This document shows positions 34,406 to 43,352 of a stretch of DNA of 64,000 nt, one piece after another. The number at the start of each line of letters is the position of its first letter. The stretch's first letter is position 1. Below the pieces are notes generated by a model. It worked only from the letters and a program-made list of their open reading frames with translations, made no database searches and had not been told where the DNA came from. The position numbers and the translations under genes are program-made. Origin of the DNA: Desertivirga arenae (GTDB lineage: Bacteria; Bacteroidota; Bacteroidia; Sphingobacteriales; Sphingobacteriaceae); the NCBI RefSeq assembly GCF_017355785.1, contig NZ_JAFEWE010000002.1, positions 422,618-486,617 on the forward strand, in the 5' to 3' direction.

Positions 34406-36037
34406 TTAAACTGAACTTGGAGCCCTAAACCACCGGTACCCATAAGCTTCCAGCAGAATAGTATGGTTACCTTTTTCGTCGGCAACACTTTCGATATTAT
34501 TAAAAACGTCGATAAGCCGGGTGCTGCCGGCTTCTTCTGCGGTGATGATGACTTCTTGTGCTTTTTCGCTGAAGTTGTGCCAGGTGAAGAGCTTCCTTTC
34601 CTTCCATTGGTAGCTCATACACAAAATTGAGTTGAAACGGGTGTCTAGTATCTGCCAGTCGCCGAGGCCGATTTCGGGGCATTCCTTTCTTAGCCGGATC
34701 AAGTCGGTGGTCCAGTTTAACAGGGAGCCCTGATCGCGCCGTTGGGCCTCGACATTTGTGTGGGTGTAGGAATAGAAACCCTCTCCTATCACTGGGTGCA
34801 CCAGTTTATCTGCTTTGGAAAAGCCTGCATTTTTGTCGCGGGTCCATTGCATCGGGGTTCTTACAGCATCGCGTTCTTTTAGAGTCAGATCGTCTCCCAT
34901 GCCAATTTCATCACCGTAACGGATAACGGGAGTTCCGGGTAGTGCGAACATGAGGCTGTAGGCAAGCTCTAACTGCTGACGATTTCCCAGCATGGGCGCC
35001 AGTCTTCGACGAATACCCCGCTGGTAAAGCTGCATCTGCTCTTCGGGACCAAAACGCTCGAAAACTTTCTGCCTCTGCTCGTCGGTTAAACGGCCAAGAT
35101 CCAGTTCGTCATGATTCCTTAGGAAATAGGCCCACTGACTTTTCGGGAAAATCTCCTTTGTTGCTAACAGTGCTTCTATCAAAGGTTTAATATCTGCAGT
35201 TGCAAGGGCATAAAAAGTATATTGATTTACGAAGAAGTTAAACATGAGATGGATACCCTCGCCATCTTCGCCGAAATAATTCTTACTCTCTTCGGGCAAT
35301 ACATTAGCTTCTCCAAGCAGAACGGCATCTCCCTTTCTCCATTGCAGAAAAGCCCGCATCTCCTTAAGATACTCGAAATGCATTACCGGCTCCTGATCTC
35401 CGGGTGCCGGCGATTCCAGTACGAAGGGTACGGCATCCATCCGGAAACCCGATACGCCCAGCTGTAACCAATATCCCATTATCCTGGTGATCTCTTCCCT
35501 TACTTCCGGATTATCGGTATTGAGATCGGGCATAAAATCATAGAAGCGGTGGAAGTAATAGGATTTTGACTTCTTGTCGAGCGTCCATGTAGCCTTTTGT
35601 ACTCCAGGAAATACCATCCCCTCATCCCAATCAGAGGGCTTTTCATCTGACCACACATACCAGTTCCTTTTGGGGTTATCTTTCGAGGAACGGGACTCTA
35701 TGAACCAGGGATGTTGATCGGAAGTATGATTGACAACAAGATCGATGATAACTCTCAGTCCCAACTGGTTGGCCTTGTGCATAAAATTAACGAAATCACC
35801 ACTGGAACCGTGCCTTGGATCGACACCATAGAAATCCGCAATATCGTAACCGTTGTCTTTATTAGGAGTGATCTGGAAGGGTGCAAGCCAGATAGTATCA
35901 ACACCAAGTGCGTGCAGGTAATCAAGCTTATTGAAAAGTCCGTCAAAGTCGCCAGTCCCGTCGCCATTCCCGTCACGAAAGGTTTCCAGATCGAGACTGT
36001 AAATTACCGCGTTTTTGTACCAGAGGAGTTCGAGCAT
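34406..36037 (-). CDS. GH13 alpha-glucosidase/trehalose-synthase-like enzyme
   Basis: Alpha-amylase family protein, 543 aa, no signal peptide, so cytoplasmic. The start YKNAVIYSLDLETFRDGNGDGTGDFDGL is close to trehalose synthase and oligo-1,6-glucosidase. The conserved regions are DLVVNHTS, GFRMDAVPF (nucleophile Asp near residue 203), LLGEANV (acid/base Glu near 242) and FLRNHDELDL (Asp near 308). It lacks the maltokinase part that some trehalose synthases carry. Likely acts on maltose, trehalose or short alpha-glucans; the exact activity cannot be set from sequence alone. Single gene. Confidence 0.88.
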   Translation of the reverse strand: MLELLWYKNAVIYSLDLETFRDGNGDGTGDFDGLFNKLDYLHALGVDTIWLAPFQITPNKDNGYDIADFYGVDPRHGSSGDFVNFMHKANQLGLRVIIDLVVNHTSDQHPWFIESRSSKDNPKRNWYVWSDEKPSDWDEGMVFPGVQKATWTLDKKSKSYYFHRFYDFMPDLNTDNPEVREEITRIMGYWLQLGVSGFRMDAVPFVLESPAPGDQEPVMHFEYLKEMRAFLQWRKGDAVLLGEANVLPEESKNYFGEDGEGIHLMFNFFVNQYTFYALATADIKPLIEALLATKEIFPKSQWAYFLRNHDELDLGRLTDEQRQKVFERFGPEEQMQLYQRGIRRRLAPMLGNRQQLELAYSLMFALPGTPVIRYGDEIGMGDDLTLKERDAVRTPMQWTRDKNAGFSKADKLVHPVIGEGFYSYTHTNVEAQRRDQGSLLNWTTDLIRLRKECPEIGLGDWQILDTRFNSILCMSYQWKERKLFTWHNFSEKAQEVIITAEEAGSTRLIDVFNNIESVADEKGNHTILLEAYGYRWFRAPSSV

Positions 36038-36290
36038 TTCTTGTTGTATTGTTCTGTTTGTGACTGAAAGAGCTTTGAGAGGGAAATTGTTTGACGTGAT
36101 ATTTAAGTTCGGCCTTGCTATCTATTGTGAGCTTGACGGAATGAGAGAGACCATAGCCTTTCTTAAATACTTAAGGAAACAGACAAGAATTACTTGTAGC
36201 ATTCTCGCTATAATTGGCGTAATACTATCAAATGGCTTTCGTAAACCTTTACAATGATGAGAAGCAAGGTTTACAGTTTCACCGGAAGCA

Positions 36291-36320
36291 TTTGAATTAC
36301 AAAGTTTTATAGTATATTTG
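36291..36320 (+). promoter_or_regulatory. Strong Bacteroidota-type promoter of the small gene
   Basis: TTTG-N18-TATATTTG, almost exactly the consensus, with the predicted start about 20 nt before the ATG at 36348. The gap 36038-36290 upstream holds no other feature that I can support. Confidence 0.72.
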
Positions 36321-36347
36321 ACAATCAGATTAACATTTTCTTTATCT

Positions 36348-36539
36348 ATGTTTAAAATCAACCGTTGTAACCTCGGGCTTCATTACTGGCTTTATAATCC
36401 GGAAAGAAGGTTGAGAGTATGTGACGCTTGCCAATTAAAGCAGGTTAAAACAAAAGGGCTGATCTTTAACAGATGGGACCTTATGCGAAAAAGATCTTCA
36501 CCGGTCTCTTCGACCAGATTCAGGGTTCAGCCCACTTAG
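36348..36539 (+). CDS. Small basic protein (63 aa) with a CxxC pair
   Basis: Starts MFKINRCNLGLHYWLYNP and contains LRVCDACQLKQVKTKG; three Cys and a high Arg/Lys content, ending in a basic tail. No signal peptide. It is framed by a near-consensus promoter and by a terminator ~20 nt after the stop, which supports it as a real single-gene unit. The Cys pair could bind a metal together with Cys7 and His12, which is a guess. Family not recognised. Confidence 0.6.
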   Translation: MFKINRCNLGLHYWLYNPERRLRVCDACQLKQVKTKGLIFNRWDLMRKRSSPVSSTRFRVQPT

Positions 36540-36559
36540 TAGGTTTTTCTTTCTAAATA

Positions 36560-36597
36560 AAAAAGCCAGTTGGACGGGAAGTTTGATTGGCTTTTTC
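36560..36597 (+). terminator. Terminator of the small gene
   Basis: Stem AAAAAGCCA / TGGCTTTTT around a 17- to 20-nt loop, ending in five T. Symmetric A and T tracts allow it to work in both directions. Confidence 0.7.
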
Positions 36598-36674
36598 GTT
36601 TTTTTCTGTAACATTCGTTCCTCCCTTCCGTTATAAACTCACACATCTAACAGTAAAAGAGAAAGGGATTTTTT

Positions 36675-37370
36675 GTGAAAAAGTATCTACTGATAATAGT
36701 TTCTTGTTTAACATTTTCAACCGCATTTAGTCAGTACAATTACTACAAGTTATCAGCGGGCGCTAGTATCGGTCCGAGTGTGGCCTTTGCCGACCTGTCA
36801 AAGAAGCGCATTGCTACCACTATTGGGGCGAACTTCGACTACAATCTTACTCCGTTCACCAGCATAGGTATTGAGTTGCAAAAGGGAACGCTTTCTGGCG
36901 GAGACCGGGAGACTGACCGGCATTTACGCTATTTCAAAAATGACTATAATGCTGCCTCTGTAGGAATTAAAGTGCAGTTGGGCCAGGTGGTGGATTTTGA
37001 GAGAAGTGGCTTTTTATATGCTATTCGTACACTCTATTCAGGAATTGGCTTAGGGGTGATCCAAAACACCATCAGCGACGGAGATATTGTGCGGGTGCAA
37101 CCTGGCACGGGTTACGTATTTCCTGGAACGAATAAGAGCATGGGGATTAAGGTTCCCATTAACGCTGGTATGAACTTTAACCTTACTGACCGCTGGGGTT
37201 ATACGCGTTGTATCTTTAACATCAACTACCAACTGAACATCACCACTGGTGAAGGTCTGGATGGTTATAATGACGCTTCTAAAGGTGGTGCATTTAGTAA
37301 TATCCCGGATATGTATGGTGTTGGTTCTATCGGATTTAAGGTGTGCTTTGGACCGCAGGGGTTATTTTAG
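36675..37370 (+). CDS. Outer-membrane beta-barrel protein, porin-like
   Basis: Protein of 231 aa. The start codon is GTG, giving KKYLLIIVSCLTFSTAFSQ, a clear signal peptide. The mature part has alternating strands (LSAGASIGPSVAFADL; TTIGANFDYNLTPFTSIGIELQKGTL; GYTRCIFNINYQLNITTG) and ends FKVCFGPQGLF. The pattern fits an eight- to ten-stranded outer-membrane barrel of Bacteroidota. Single gene; a minisatellite starts right after the stop codon. Confidence 0.72.
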   Translation: MKKYLLIIVSCLTFSTAFSQYNYYKLSAGASIGPSVAFADLSKKRIATTIGANFDYNLTPFTSIGIELQKGTLSGGDRETDRHLRYFKNDYNAASVGIKVQLGQVVDFERSGFLYAIRTLYSGIGLGVIQNTISDGDIVRVQPGTGYVFPGTNKSMGIKVPINAGMNFNLTDRWGYTRCIFNINYQLNITTGEGLDGYNDASKGGAFSNIPDMYGVGSIGFKVCFGPQGLF

Positions 37371-37379
37371 GTTGAGATT

Positions 37380-37532
37380 GGATTACACTGATTTAGGGGA
37401 ATTACACCGATTTGAGGGGGATTACACCGATACTGGGGGATTACACTGATTTGAAGGGGATTACACCCATACTGGGGGATTACACCGATACTGGGGGATT
37501 ACACCGATTTTGTGGAATTACACTGATTTTGG
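37380..37532 (+). repeat. Minisatellite of about eight 19-20-bp units
   Basis: Units are of the form GGATTACACCGATACTGGG, alternating with variants GGATTACACTGATTTGAAG. It begins about 10 nt after the beta-barrel stop codon. Unit length and sequence drift are irregular; it is not coding. No spacers, so it is not a CRISPR array. Confidence 0.88.
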
Positions 37533-37548
37533 AATTTTCTTTTTCTTC

Positions 37549-37578
37549 TTGACAAACACGTATAAATACCTATATTCA
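37549..37578 (+). promoter_or_regulatory. Possible promoter of the universal stress protein gene
   Basis: TTGAC, 19 nt, then TATATTCA, near the Bacteroidota consensus. This would give a 5' leader of about 135 nt before the ATG at 37719. Confidence 0.45.
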
Positions 37579-37718
37579 TATTAAATTACTGATTGGCTCT
37601 ACATCGTCAATTTTCTCCTTTCAAATTTTATTCTTTTGCATTTTCTTAAACGGTTCGGGCGGATATGGTAATTTTATTATTGACCAATGATCTAAGTGTC
37701 TTAACTAGCCTCTAAGCC

Positions 37719-38555
37719 ATGAAAAGAATTATCGCAGCTTTTGACGGACTTAAGTATGCGGAGAGTACGGAACAATACGCCGTGTACCTTGCTCAGGAAA
37801 CGGGAGCCTCGCTTACGGGAGTATTCCTTGAAGATTTTACGCATCGAAGCTATCACTTGTGGGATATGGTTGAAAATGATGCGATATCTCCAAACAAAGT
37901 TAAAGAACTTCTTGAACAAGATAAGATAACGCGCTTGAATGCGGTGAAGCGGTTTGAAGAGGCCTGTAACCAGGCAAGGATCGAGACCTGCGTGCACCGC
38001 GACAGAAGTATTGCCTTGCAGGAGCTTTTGAAGGAAAGCATTTATGCGGATCTGCTGGTGATCAGTGCTCAGGAAACTTTGACGCATTTCCAGGAAGATA
38101 AACCAAGTCAGTTCATCTCATTTTTATTAGCGGATGTTCAGTGCCCTGTGCTGATTGTCCCTGAGGTATTTGAAAGGCCGGAGGAAATTGTACTGCTTTA
38201 CGATGGAAATCCTTCGTCTGTTTATGCTGCGCGAATGTTTAGTTATTTGTTGCCAGAATTGAAAAAGGTTGCTATTGAGGTGCTTTCAGTGGAATCTGAT
38301 AAAGAGGTTTCGAAGATGCAGGAACCTGAGCTCATGAAGGAATTTATAGATACTCATTTTCCGGGGGCAAGGATACAGGTGTTAAGGGGAGATCCGGAAA
38401 CGGAGATAGTAAGTTACCTGGAAGACAGGGTGCATACTCTTGCAATCTTAGGCGCTTATAAACGTAATATGGTTTCGAGATGGTTTAGGGCAAGCATGGC
38501 TAATATTCTAATGGAGGAAACCAATCTTCCCTTATTTATAGCGCATTACAAATAA
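37719..38555 (+). CDS. Tandem-domain universal stress protein
   Basis: Cytoplasmic protein of 278 aa with two UspA-like domains: residues 1-150 (RIIAAFDGLKYAESTEQYAVYLAQ) and 155-278 (IVLLYDGNPSSVYAARMFSYLLPEL). The C-terminal domain ends LAILGAYKRNMVSRWFRASMANILME, resembling the G-x2-G-x9-G(S/T) ATP loop with changed positions, so nucleotide binding is uncertain. Two-domain forms are common in Bacteroidota and linked to low oxygen or stress. Confidence 0.88.
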   Translation: MKRIIAAFDGLKYAESTEQYAVYLAQETGASLTGVFLEDFTHRSYHLWDMVENDAISPNKVKELLEQDKITRLNAVKRFEEACNQARIETCVHRDRSIALQELLKESIYADLLVISAQETLTHFQEDKPSQFISFLLADVQCPVLIVPEVFERPEEIVLLYDGNPSSVYAARMFSYLLPELKKVAIEVLSVESDKEVSKMQEPELMKEFIDTHFPGARIQVLRGDPETEIVSYLEDRVHTLAILGAYKRNMVSRWFRASMANILMEETNLPLFIAHYK

Positions 38556-38680
38556 GGAGCGTGCGAAAATTTTCTTTCTTCTTTGCTGACGAAAGTTTGG
38601 AGAAGAGCTGACGAATGTCAGCCGTTTTAGTTTGCATAATTTCTAGAATTGTGCTATCAAAAACTAATGAAATAATTCCT

Positions 38681-39115
38681 ATGAAAACATTATCATCCAT
38701 GGAACCTGTCACTCAAAGATTAGATGAAGTTCAAATCATGGTTCAGCAAACTAGATCTGAGCTGGAGTTTTATGACTTCGAGGTCCGTTTCTTCTATAAT
38801 TTACTGGATAAATACCTTGCGCCTTTAATCGATAAAGCAAGCATAACCAGGGTTCAGGCAACGGTAGAACAACTTAAAAGCCTGGAAGAACAGAAGGAGG
38901 AGTTCAGAAGGGTGTTCGATATGTTCAGGGAATGTCTCGACGAGACATTATGCGACTTGACAGGGGATAAGCAGCAGATCAATCAAATGCTACAGGATAT
39001 GCTTCAAAAAAAAATGGATCTGTTCAGAGCCTTCCGGCGCTTTAAGAAAGTTTTCTTTGCACTTTTTGAATACCTGCTGCATAGTGAAAAAGCGGATGCC
39101 TTGCTTTATGAATAG
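38681..39115 (+). CDS. Helical coiled-coil protein of unknown function
   Basis: About 144 aa from the ATG at 38681; a start 66 nt upstream would add a hydrophobic stretch without a convincing signal sequence. Almost wholly helical and charged (RLDEVQIMVQQTRSELEFYDFEV; QLKSLEEQKEEFRRVFDMF; MLQDMLQKKMDLFRAFRRF). It follows the universal stress protein by 125 nt in the same direction and may belong to the same stress response. Family not recognised. Confidence 0.65.
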   Translation: MKTLSSMEPVTQRLDEVQIMVQQTRSELEFYDFEVRFFYNLLDKYLAPLIDKASITRVQATVEQLKSLEEQKEEFRRVFDMFRECLDETLCDLTGDKQQINQMLQDMLQKKMDLFRAFRRFKKVFFALFEYLLHSEKADALLYE

Positions 39116-39128
39116 GGTTTTTTCATGC

Positions 39129-39222
39129 AAAAGTCGTAGGACCGCTATCGCTTAACCTACGACCAGGGTAAGGATTCCAGGTAAAAGTCGTAGGACCGCT
39201 ATCGCTTAACCTACGACCAGGG
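39129..39222. repeat. Two 40-bp palindromic repeat units
   Basis: Units at 39129-39168 and 39183-39222 are identical over 40 bp. Each holds an 8-bp inverted repeat, GTCGTAGG / CCTACGAC, around a 15-nt loop ACCGCTATCGCTTAA, and ends in CAGGG. A third partial copy of the loop follows at 39224-39240. They form a second family of palindromes, different from the cluster at 24255, but both end in CGACCAG. Confidence 0.8.
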
Positions 39223-39293
39223 GATATCGCTTAACCCGGGGAAAGGGAAAAGCGATAGGGCCTCGTAAGTCGTAAATCAAAAATCGTAAATCC

Positions 39294-40010
39294 TTATGGG
39301 TTGGTTGAGAACAGGCTGGCTTCTTTGACAAACACTCTTCTGTTCAACTTCAAATGCCCGATAATGAATTCTGCGAAGTCTTCTGGATGCATTACCCTTT
39401 CCGGGTCGCCATTGATTAGGTTAGCGCTGTAGGCAAGGTCTGTTACCACTGTACTTGGGGCGAGGGCGGTTACGCGGATGTTGTGTTTTCTGACTTCCTG
39501 CATCAGACTTTCTGAAAGGCCAAATACGCCGAACTTGGAAGCACTATAAGCACTGGTAATAGCGCTGCCTGATTTACCAGCGGTGGAAGAGATGTTTACA
39601 ATATCTCCTGATTTCCGTTCAATCATTTGAGGTAGTACGGCTCTTGTAGCATAGTAAACACCGAAAAGGTTCACTTTTACCTGGTTTTCCCAAACTTCTG
39701 GTTCGAGTTCAAGAAATTTCCCAAAAGTTCCGGTTCCGGCATTATTGATCAGGATATCTACATTTCCAAGTTCTGACTGGATCTTGTTCACCGCAGCTTC
39801 AACTTCTTCACGATTACTGATGTCTGCTGTTGCGAAGGCAGCTTTAACTCCCAGAGCTTCGATCTCTTTCGCTACGGCTTCGATATCACTTGCTGTCCGG
39901 GCTACCAGGCCTACATGAGCACCTTCGTTTGCTAGTGCTATTGCAATGGCTTTACCAATGCCTTTACCGGCACCGGTTACTAATGCTATTTTATCTTTTA
40001 ATGATTCCAT
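39294..40010 (-). CDS. Short-chain dehydrogenase/reductase (3-ketoacyl-ACP reductase-like)
   Basis: Classical SDR of 238 aa: cofactor motif [12 protein letters not shown] in the middle, catalytic Ser in ISSTAGKSG, and YxxxK in SAYSASKFG. The sequence [15 protein letters not shown]...[19 protein letters not shown] is close to FabG-like proteins annotated as 3-ketoacyl-ACP reductases. A lone gene outside a fatty-acid operon, so the true substrate is open. Confidence 0.9.
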   Translation of the reverse strand: MESLKDKIALVTGAGKGIGKAIAIALANEGAHVGLVARTASDIEAVAKEIEALGVKAAFATADISNREEVEAAVNKIQSELGNVDILINNAGTGTFGKFLELEPEVWENQVKVNLFGVYYATRAVLPQMIERKSGDIVNISSTAGKSGSAITSAYSASKFGVFGLSESLMQEVRKHNIRVTALAPSTVVTDLAYSANLINGDPERVMHPEDFAEFIIGHLKLNRRVFVKEASLFSTNP

Positions 40011-40102
40011 ATTTTATTTGCGTTGTTGTCCGACAAATCTAATAGTGGAATGAAGCTGTTTTGTTTTCAGATGATCATTTTTGAGCACTCTGCGCGAATT
40101 TT

Positions 40103-41194
40103 TTACTTATCGCTTACGCAACGGAAGCCCAAATGCTCCATACTGCTGTCTTCGGTACTTTTCATCCTTCTAGCCACCCTATAGCCTGAGCAGTACGAAT
40201 CGTTACACAGGAAAGATCCACCTTTCATTACGCGTTTGGAAGCAGTGGGTTCGTCTGGATCAAAACTGGTTGATGGTCCTTTAGGATTGGTAGCACCGTT
40301 CCTTACTTCATCATAGTATTTGTTATTATACAGATCTGCCGTCCATTCCCAAACGTTACCAGCCATATCGTAGAGTCCGTAATTATTTGCTGCAAATGAT
40401 TTGACAGGAGCGGCAGTATAAAACTGATCCACTTGCGTGTTCTTATCAGGAAAATGGCCTTGCCAGAAGTTCGCTCTTGGCTTGCCTTCGTTCACCTGCT
40501 GATTACCCCATGGGTAGACATTATTCTTTAGCCCCCCCCTTGCAGCATACTCCCATTCCGCTTCGCTGGGAAGACGTTTCCCCGCCCATTTCGCATAAGC
40601 CTGAGCATCGTACCAGGAGATATGAACCACAGGATAATTTTCCTTGCCTTCGATGCTGGATTCTGGTCCCTGCGGATGTTTCCAGTCGGCCCCGGCTTTC
40701 CATTCCCACCATTGAGAATAATCATTTAGTGATACCGGCTCTTTTGGTGCCTTAAAGATGAGGGAGGAAGCAACCAGTACGCTTTCATCGGGCTTTGGAG
40801 TACCTGCTGGTAATTGCTTTTTCAACTCTTCCCAGTCGGGCTTCTTTTCGGCAGTAGTTACGTAACCGGTGGCCTTTACAAAAGCAGAAAATTGGGCATT
40901 GGTTACTTCTGTAGCATCAATCCAGAAGGCGTTTAGCTTCACCTTATGCTTTGGGTACTCGTCTTCAGCTGCCTGGTTATTATCGCCACCCTGCTCAAAT
41001 TCTCCCGCCGGGACATATACCATTCCCGGGTGTTGGGGATCTGTTTTTACTTCAACAGGCGCTGATGCTGTGGGAGTTTCCTGGCCTTCTGCTGAAGTAG
41101 TTTGCGAATGGGATGCTTGTCCGCAAGAAATGGCAGCGAAAGCGGAAATAGCTAAAAAAGTAGCTTTAAGTTCTTTATTTATGGAATAGTTCAT
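40103..41194 (-). CDS. Formylglycine-generating enzyme-like (SUMF1) lipoprotein
   Basis: About 363 aa from the ATG at 41194, which starts a lipoprotein signal (FAAISCGQ); an upstream start 108 nt earlier gives no sensible leader. The FGE-sulfatase fold shows VYVPAGEFEQGG, WIDATEVTNAQFSAFVKATGYVT, PVVHISWYDAQAYAKWAGKRLPSEAEWEYAARGG and the C-terminal GGSFLCNDSYC...GFRCV. Both active-site cysteines of genuine FGE (C-N-D-S-Y-C, residues 330 and 335) are kept, so it may convert a Cys in sulfatases to formylglycine using copper and oxygen. Many Bacteroidota SUMF1 paralogues lack this pair. No sulfatase gene is present in the window. Confidence 0.85.
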   Translation of the reverse strand: MNYSINKELKATFLAISAFAAISCGQASHSQTTSAEGQETPTASAPVEVKTDPQHPGMVYVPAGEFEQGGDNNQAAEDEYPKHKVKLNAFWIDATEVTNAQFSAFVKATGYVTTAEKKPDWEELKKQLPAGTPKPDESVLVASSLIFKAPKEPVSLNDYSQWWEWKAGADWKHPQGPESSIEGKENYPVVHISWYDAQAYAKWAGKRLPSEAEWEYAARGGLKNNVYPWGNQQVNEGKPRANFWQGHFPDKNTQVDQFYTAAPVKSFAANNYGLYDMAGNVWEWTADLYNNKYYDEVRNGATNPKGPSTSFDPDEPTASKRVMKGGSFLCNDSYCSGYRVARRMKSTEDSSMEHLGFRCVSDK

Positions 41195-41252
41195 TGAAAA
41201 ATATTTGTAGAGGAAAGAGTAAAAACGGGTCCGAAGAGGAAAGCAAGTTTTT

Positions 41253-41900
41253 TTATTTCTTCTCCTTAATGATGAGATTGGCGAAAGAGCCATCTGCTCC
41301 ATCTCCTACCCAAAGGCCTATTTTACCGCTGCTACGGTTATTTAATTTCTGAACGCTTAAAACCGGCTCTTTCTTGTTGTTTACATACACCGAGACATTA
41401 TTTGCCTCTATTAAGATCCTGGCATGGAACCATTGGTTTGGATCTGGTGCCGGTTCTACGGCTTTCTCATATTTACCGTTCTGCTCATCCCTTAGCTTTT
41501 TCCAGGGATAAGTTGGATGTGCAATATACTGGACGGCGTGGATGCGCCTTACTGAATCGGTAGTGCGGAAGTTGAATGGCCGGAAGTAAATGGCATCGTA
41601 GGTTGAGTCGTTTTGGCCATGAAAGGCTATTCCAAGGAAGCTTTTTTGAAAAACATCTTTCCCTTTGAGATCTACTTCGATTGTTCCTTCTGAAAATTTC
41701 TGTCCCTTAATCCAGGCTATTCCTTCTCCCTCATCACCATCCAGATAAACGGCAGGTTTTTCATTGGCGGGAGCCTCGCTTATCCGGCGGTGATATACTT
41801 CTAAATTTCCCTGCTTTAGTAACTGCGGTAAATCCTTCTTCGTTTGTGCTGCACCTAACAGAGGTAACAGAAAGAGGATGGCGATGCTGAAGTGTTTCAT
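41253..41900 (-). CDS. Exported concanavalin-A-like fold protein (DUF1080/LamG type)
   Basis: Protein of 215 aa, signal peptide ending LLGAAQ. A single beta-sandwich domain: KFSEGTIEVDLKGKD, SFLGIAFHGQNDSTYDAIYFRPFNF, WFHARILIEANNVSVYVNNKKEPVLSV, GKIGLWVGDGADGSFANLII. This resembles 3-keto-disaccharide hydrolase (DUF1080) and LamG-type sugar-binding domains. 58 nt upstream of the FGE-like gene in the same direction, so they may be co-transcribed. Sugar binding or hydrolysis is inferred. Confidence 0.72.
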   Translation of the reverse strand: MKHFSIAILFLLPLLGAAQTKKDLPQLLKQGNLEVYHRRISEAPANEKPAVYLDGDEGEGIAWIKGQKFSEGTIEVDLKGKDVFQKSFLGIAFHGQNDSTYDAIYFRPFNFRTTDSVRRIHAVQYIAHPTYPWKKLRDEQNGKYEKAVEPAPDPNQWFHARILIEANNVSVYVNNKKEPVLSVQKLNNRSSGKIGLWVGDGADGSFANLIIKEKK

Positions 41901-42025
41901 ATTGCTAACGGCTTCAAAAATAGAAAATTTAGCAATAGTCTACAAGTTTTGTAGATTTATATTTCTAAAGGCTTCTTCAGCCAGATAGGCATTTGGATTA
42001 ATCGATAAGATGAAGGCTTTTATTT

Positions 42026-42068
42026 CAAGCTAACAGGGCGGAAGTAAGTGATCAACCCTGTTAGCTTG
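42026..42068 (-). terminator. Long inverted repeat after the GH130 gene
   Basis: A perfect 13-bp stem, CAAGCTAACAGGG / CCCTGTTAGCTTG, with a 17-nt loop, just past the GH130 stop codon. There is no strong T tract on the minus strand, so it may be a weak terminator or an RNA-stabilising hairpin. Confidence 0.6.
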
Positions 42069-42076
42069 CTATTCTT

Positions 42077-43309
42077 TTAAGATCCCTTGACCGATAATTC
42101 AGACTGTATCTTCTGCAGGATCTCTGCATCCGGATCGCCATGCTTTTTGTTGTTATCGATGATCTGGTAAACCGTTTCGACTGATTTTGCAGAACGGAGT
42201 TGATCTTCGGGGGTATTAATGACATAATCCAGAAGACGATCTATTGTAGAGGTTGCCACGTGCTGCCTGGTATCGGACGAAGCGTAATAGATGTATACTG
42301 TTCCATCTTCATCTGCTATCCAGCCATTGCTGAATAATACATTGGATACATCGCCGATGCGCTCCTCTCCTTCCGGAGCCATGAAATAGCCGGCAGGTTT
42401 ATGAGTGACCAGGGTAATATCTTCCAGGCTGGTTAAGAACATGTATAGTACATACCTTAAGCCTGCGGCAGTATTCCTTACCCCATGAGCCAGGTGCAGC
42501 CACCCTTCCGCTGTTTTTATCGGTGCAGGGCCCAGACCGTTCTTTGCCTCAAAAACCGTATGATATACTTTGCGATCAATCACGGTTTCATCGCTAACTA
42601 CTGCGTTTTCTATCGTATCACTTAAACCAAAGCCTATTCCGCCACCTTTTCCTGCTTCAATAAAGCTGTCCTGGGGACGGGTGTAAAATGCATACTTGCC
42701 CTGAACAAATTCAGGGTGCAATACTACGTTACGTTGCTGAGGAGATGGGGTCTTAAGGTCTGCAAGACGTTCCCAGCTGACAAGGTCTTTGGTACGTGCG
42801 ATGCCGCATTGTGCGATGGCAGCGGACTGGTCGCCCTCAGGGGCTGAAGGGTCGCGACGCTCGGTACAAAACAGACCGTAGATCCAGCCATCTTCATGCT
42901 GCACCAAGCGCATATCGTAGATATTCGTATCTGCATTCTCTGTTTCGGGCATATTGATAGGATACTCCCAGAACTTAAAATTATCTATCCCGTTGTCACT
43001 TTCGGCAACAGCAAAGAAGGACTTGCGGTCAAGGCCCTCTACCCTGGCTACCACCAGGTATTTATTATTAAATTTAATTGCTCCTGAGTTGAACGTAGCA
43101 TTAATACCGAACCTTTCCATGAGATAAGGATTGGTTTCAGGGTTTAGATCATAACGCCATTCCAGAGGAGCATGAGCTGCAGTTAATACAGGGTATCTGT
43201 ATCTGTCGTAAACCCCGTTACCTGCATCTTCTTTGATGTTCTTCCGGCTAATAAGGTCCAGGTAGTTTAGTTTCAGTTCACTTAATCTTTCGTCAAAACG
43301 TTTTTCCAT
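42077..43309 (-). CDS. GH130 4-O-beta-D-mannosyl-D-glucose phosphorylase-like enzyme
   Basis: Cytoplasmic phosphorylase of 410 aa, no signal peptide. The sequence tracks the GH130 subfamily 1 enzymes of Bacteroides (mannosylglucose phosphorylase): [52 protein letters not shown] with the catalytic Asp132, and [22 protein letters not shown]. The reaction uses phosphate to split beta-1,4-mannosyl-glucose into mannose 1-phosphate and glucose. It is 43 nt downstream of an SSS symporter gene that may bring in the disaccharide. This is the last step of beta-mannan or glucomannan use; the mannobiose 2-epimerase and a clear mannanase are not in the window. Confidence 0.9.
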   Translation of the reverse strand: MEKRFDERLSELKLNYLDLISRKNIKEDAGNGVYDRYRYPVLTAAHAPLEWRYDLNPETNPYLMERFGINATFNSGAIKFNNKYLVVARVEGLDRKSFFAVAESDNGIDNFKFWEYPINMPETENADTNIYDMRLVQHEDGWIYGLFCTERRDPSAPEGDQSAAIAQCGIARTKDLVSWERLADLKTPSPQQRNVVLHPEFVQGKYAFYTRPQDSFIEAGKGGGIGFGLSDTIENAVVSDETVIDRKVYHTVFEAKNGLGPAPIKTAEGWLHLAHGVRNTAAGLRYVLYMFLTSLEDITLVTHKPAGYFMAPEGEERIGDVSNVLFSNGWIADEDGTVYIYYASSDTRQHVATSTIDRLLDYVINTPEDQLRSAKSVETVYQIIDNNKKHGDPDAEILQKIQSELSVKGS

Positions 43310-43352
43310 ATTGTATATTCTTTTCTGCTCCCTAAGGAGCGATGTCTTGTTT

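Noticed and set aside
34019-34488. Two short minus-strand frames next to the GH13 gene
   Set aside because: They run through the repeat element and the 3' end of the GH13 gene; Pro/Ser-rich translation without any family pattern.
36015-36361. Overlapping short frames on both strands upstream of the small gene
   Set aside because: They overlap one another, the GH13 start or the promoter, and show no coding character.
37380-37532. Possible CRISPR array
   Set aside because: Units are directly adjacent with no unique spacers of constant length, and no cas genes are in the window.
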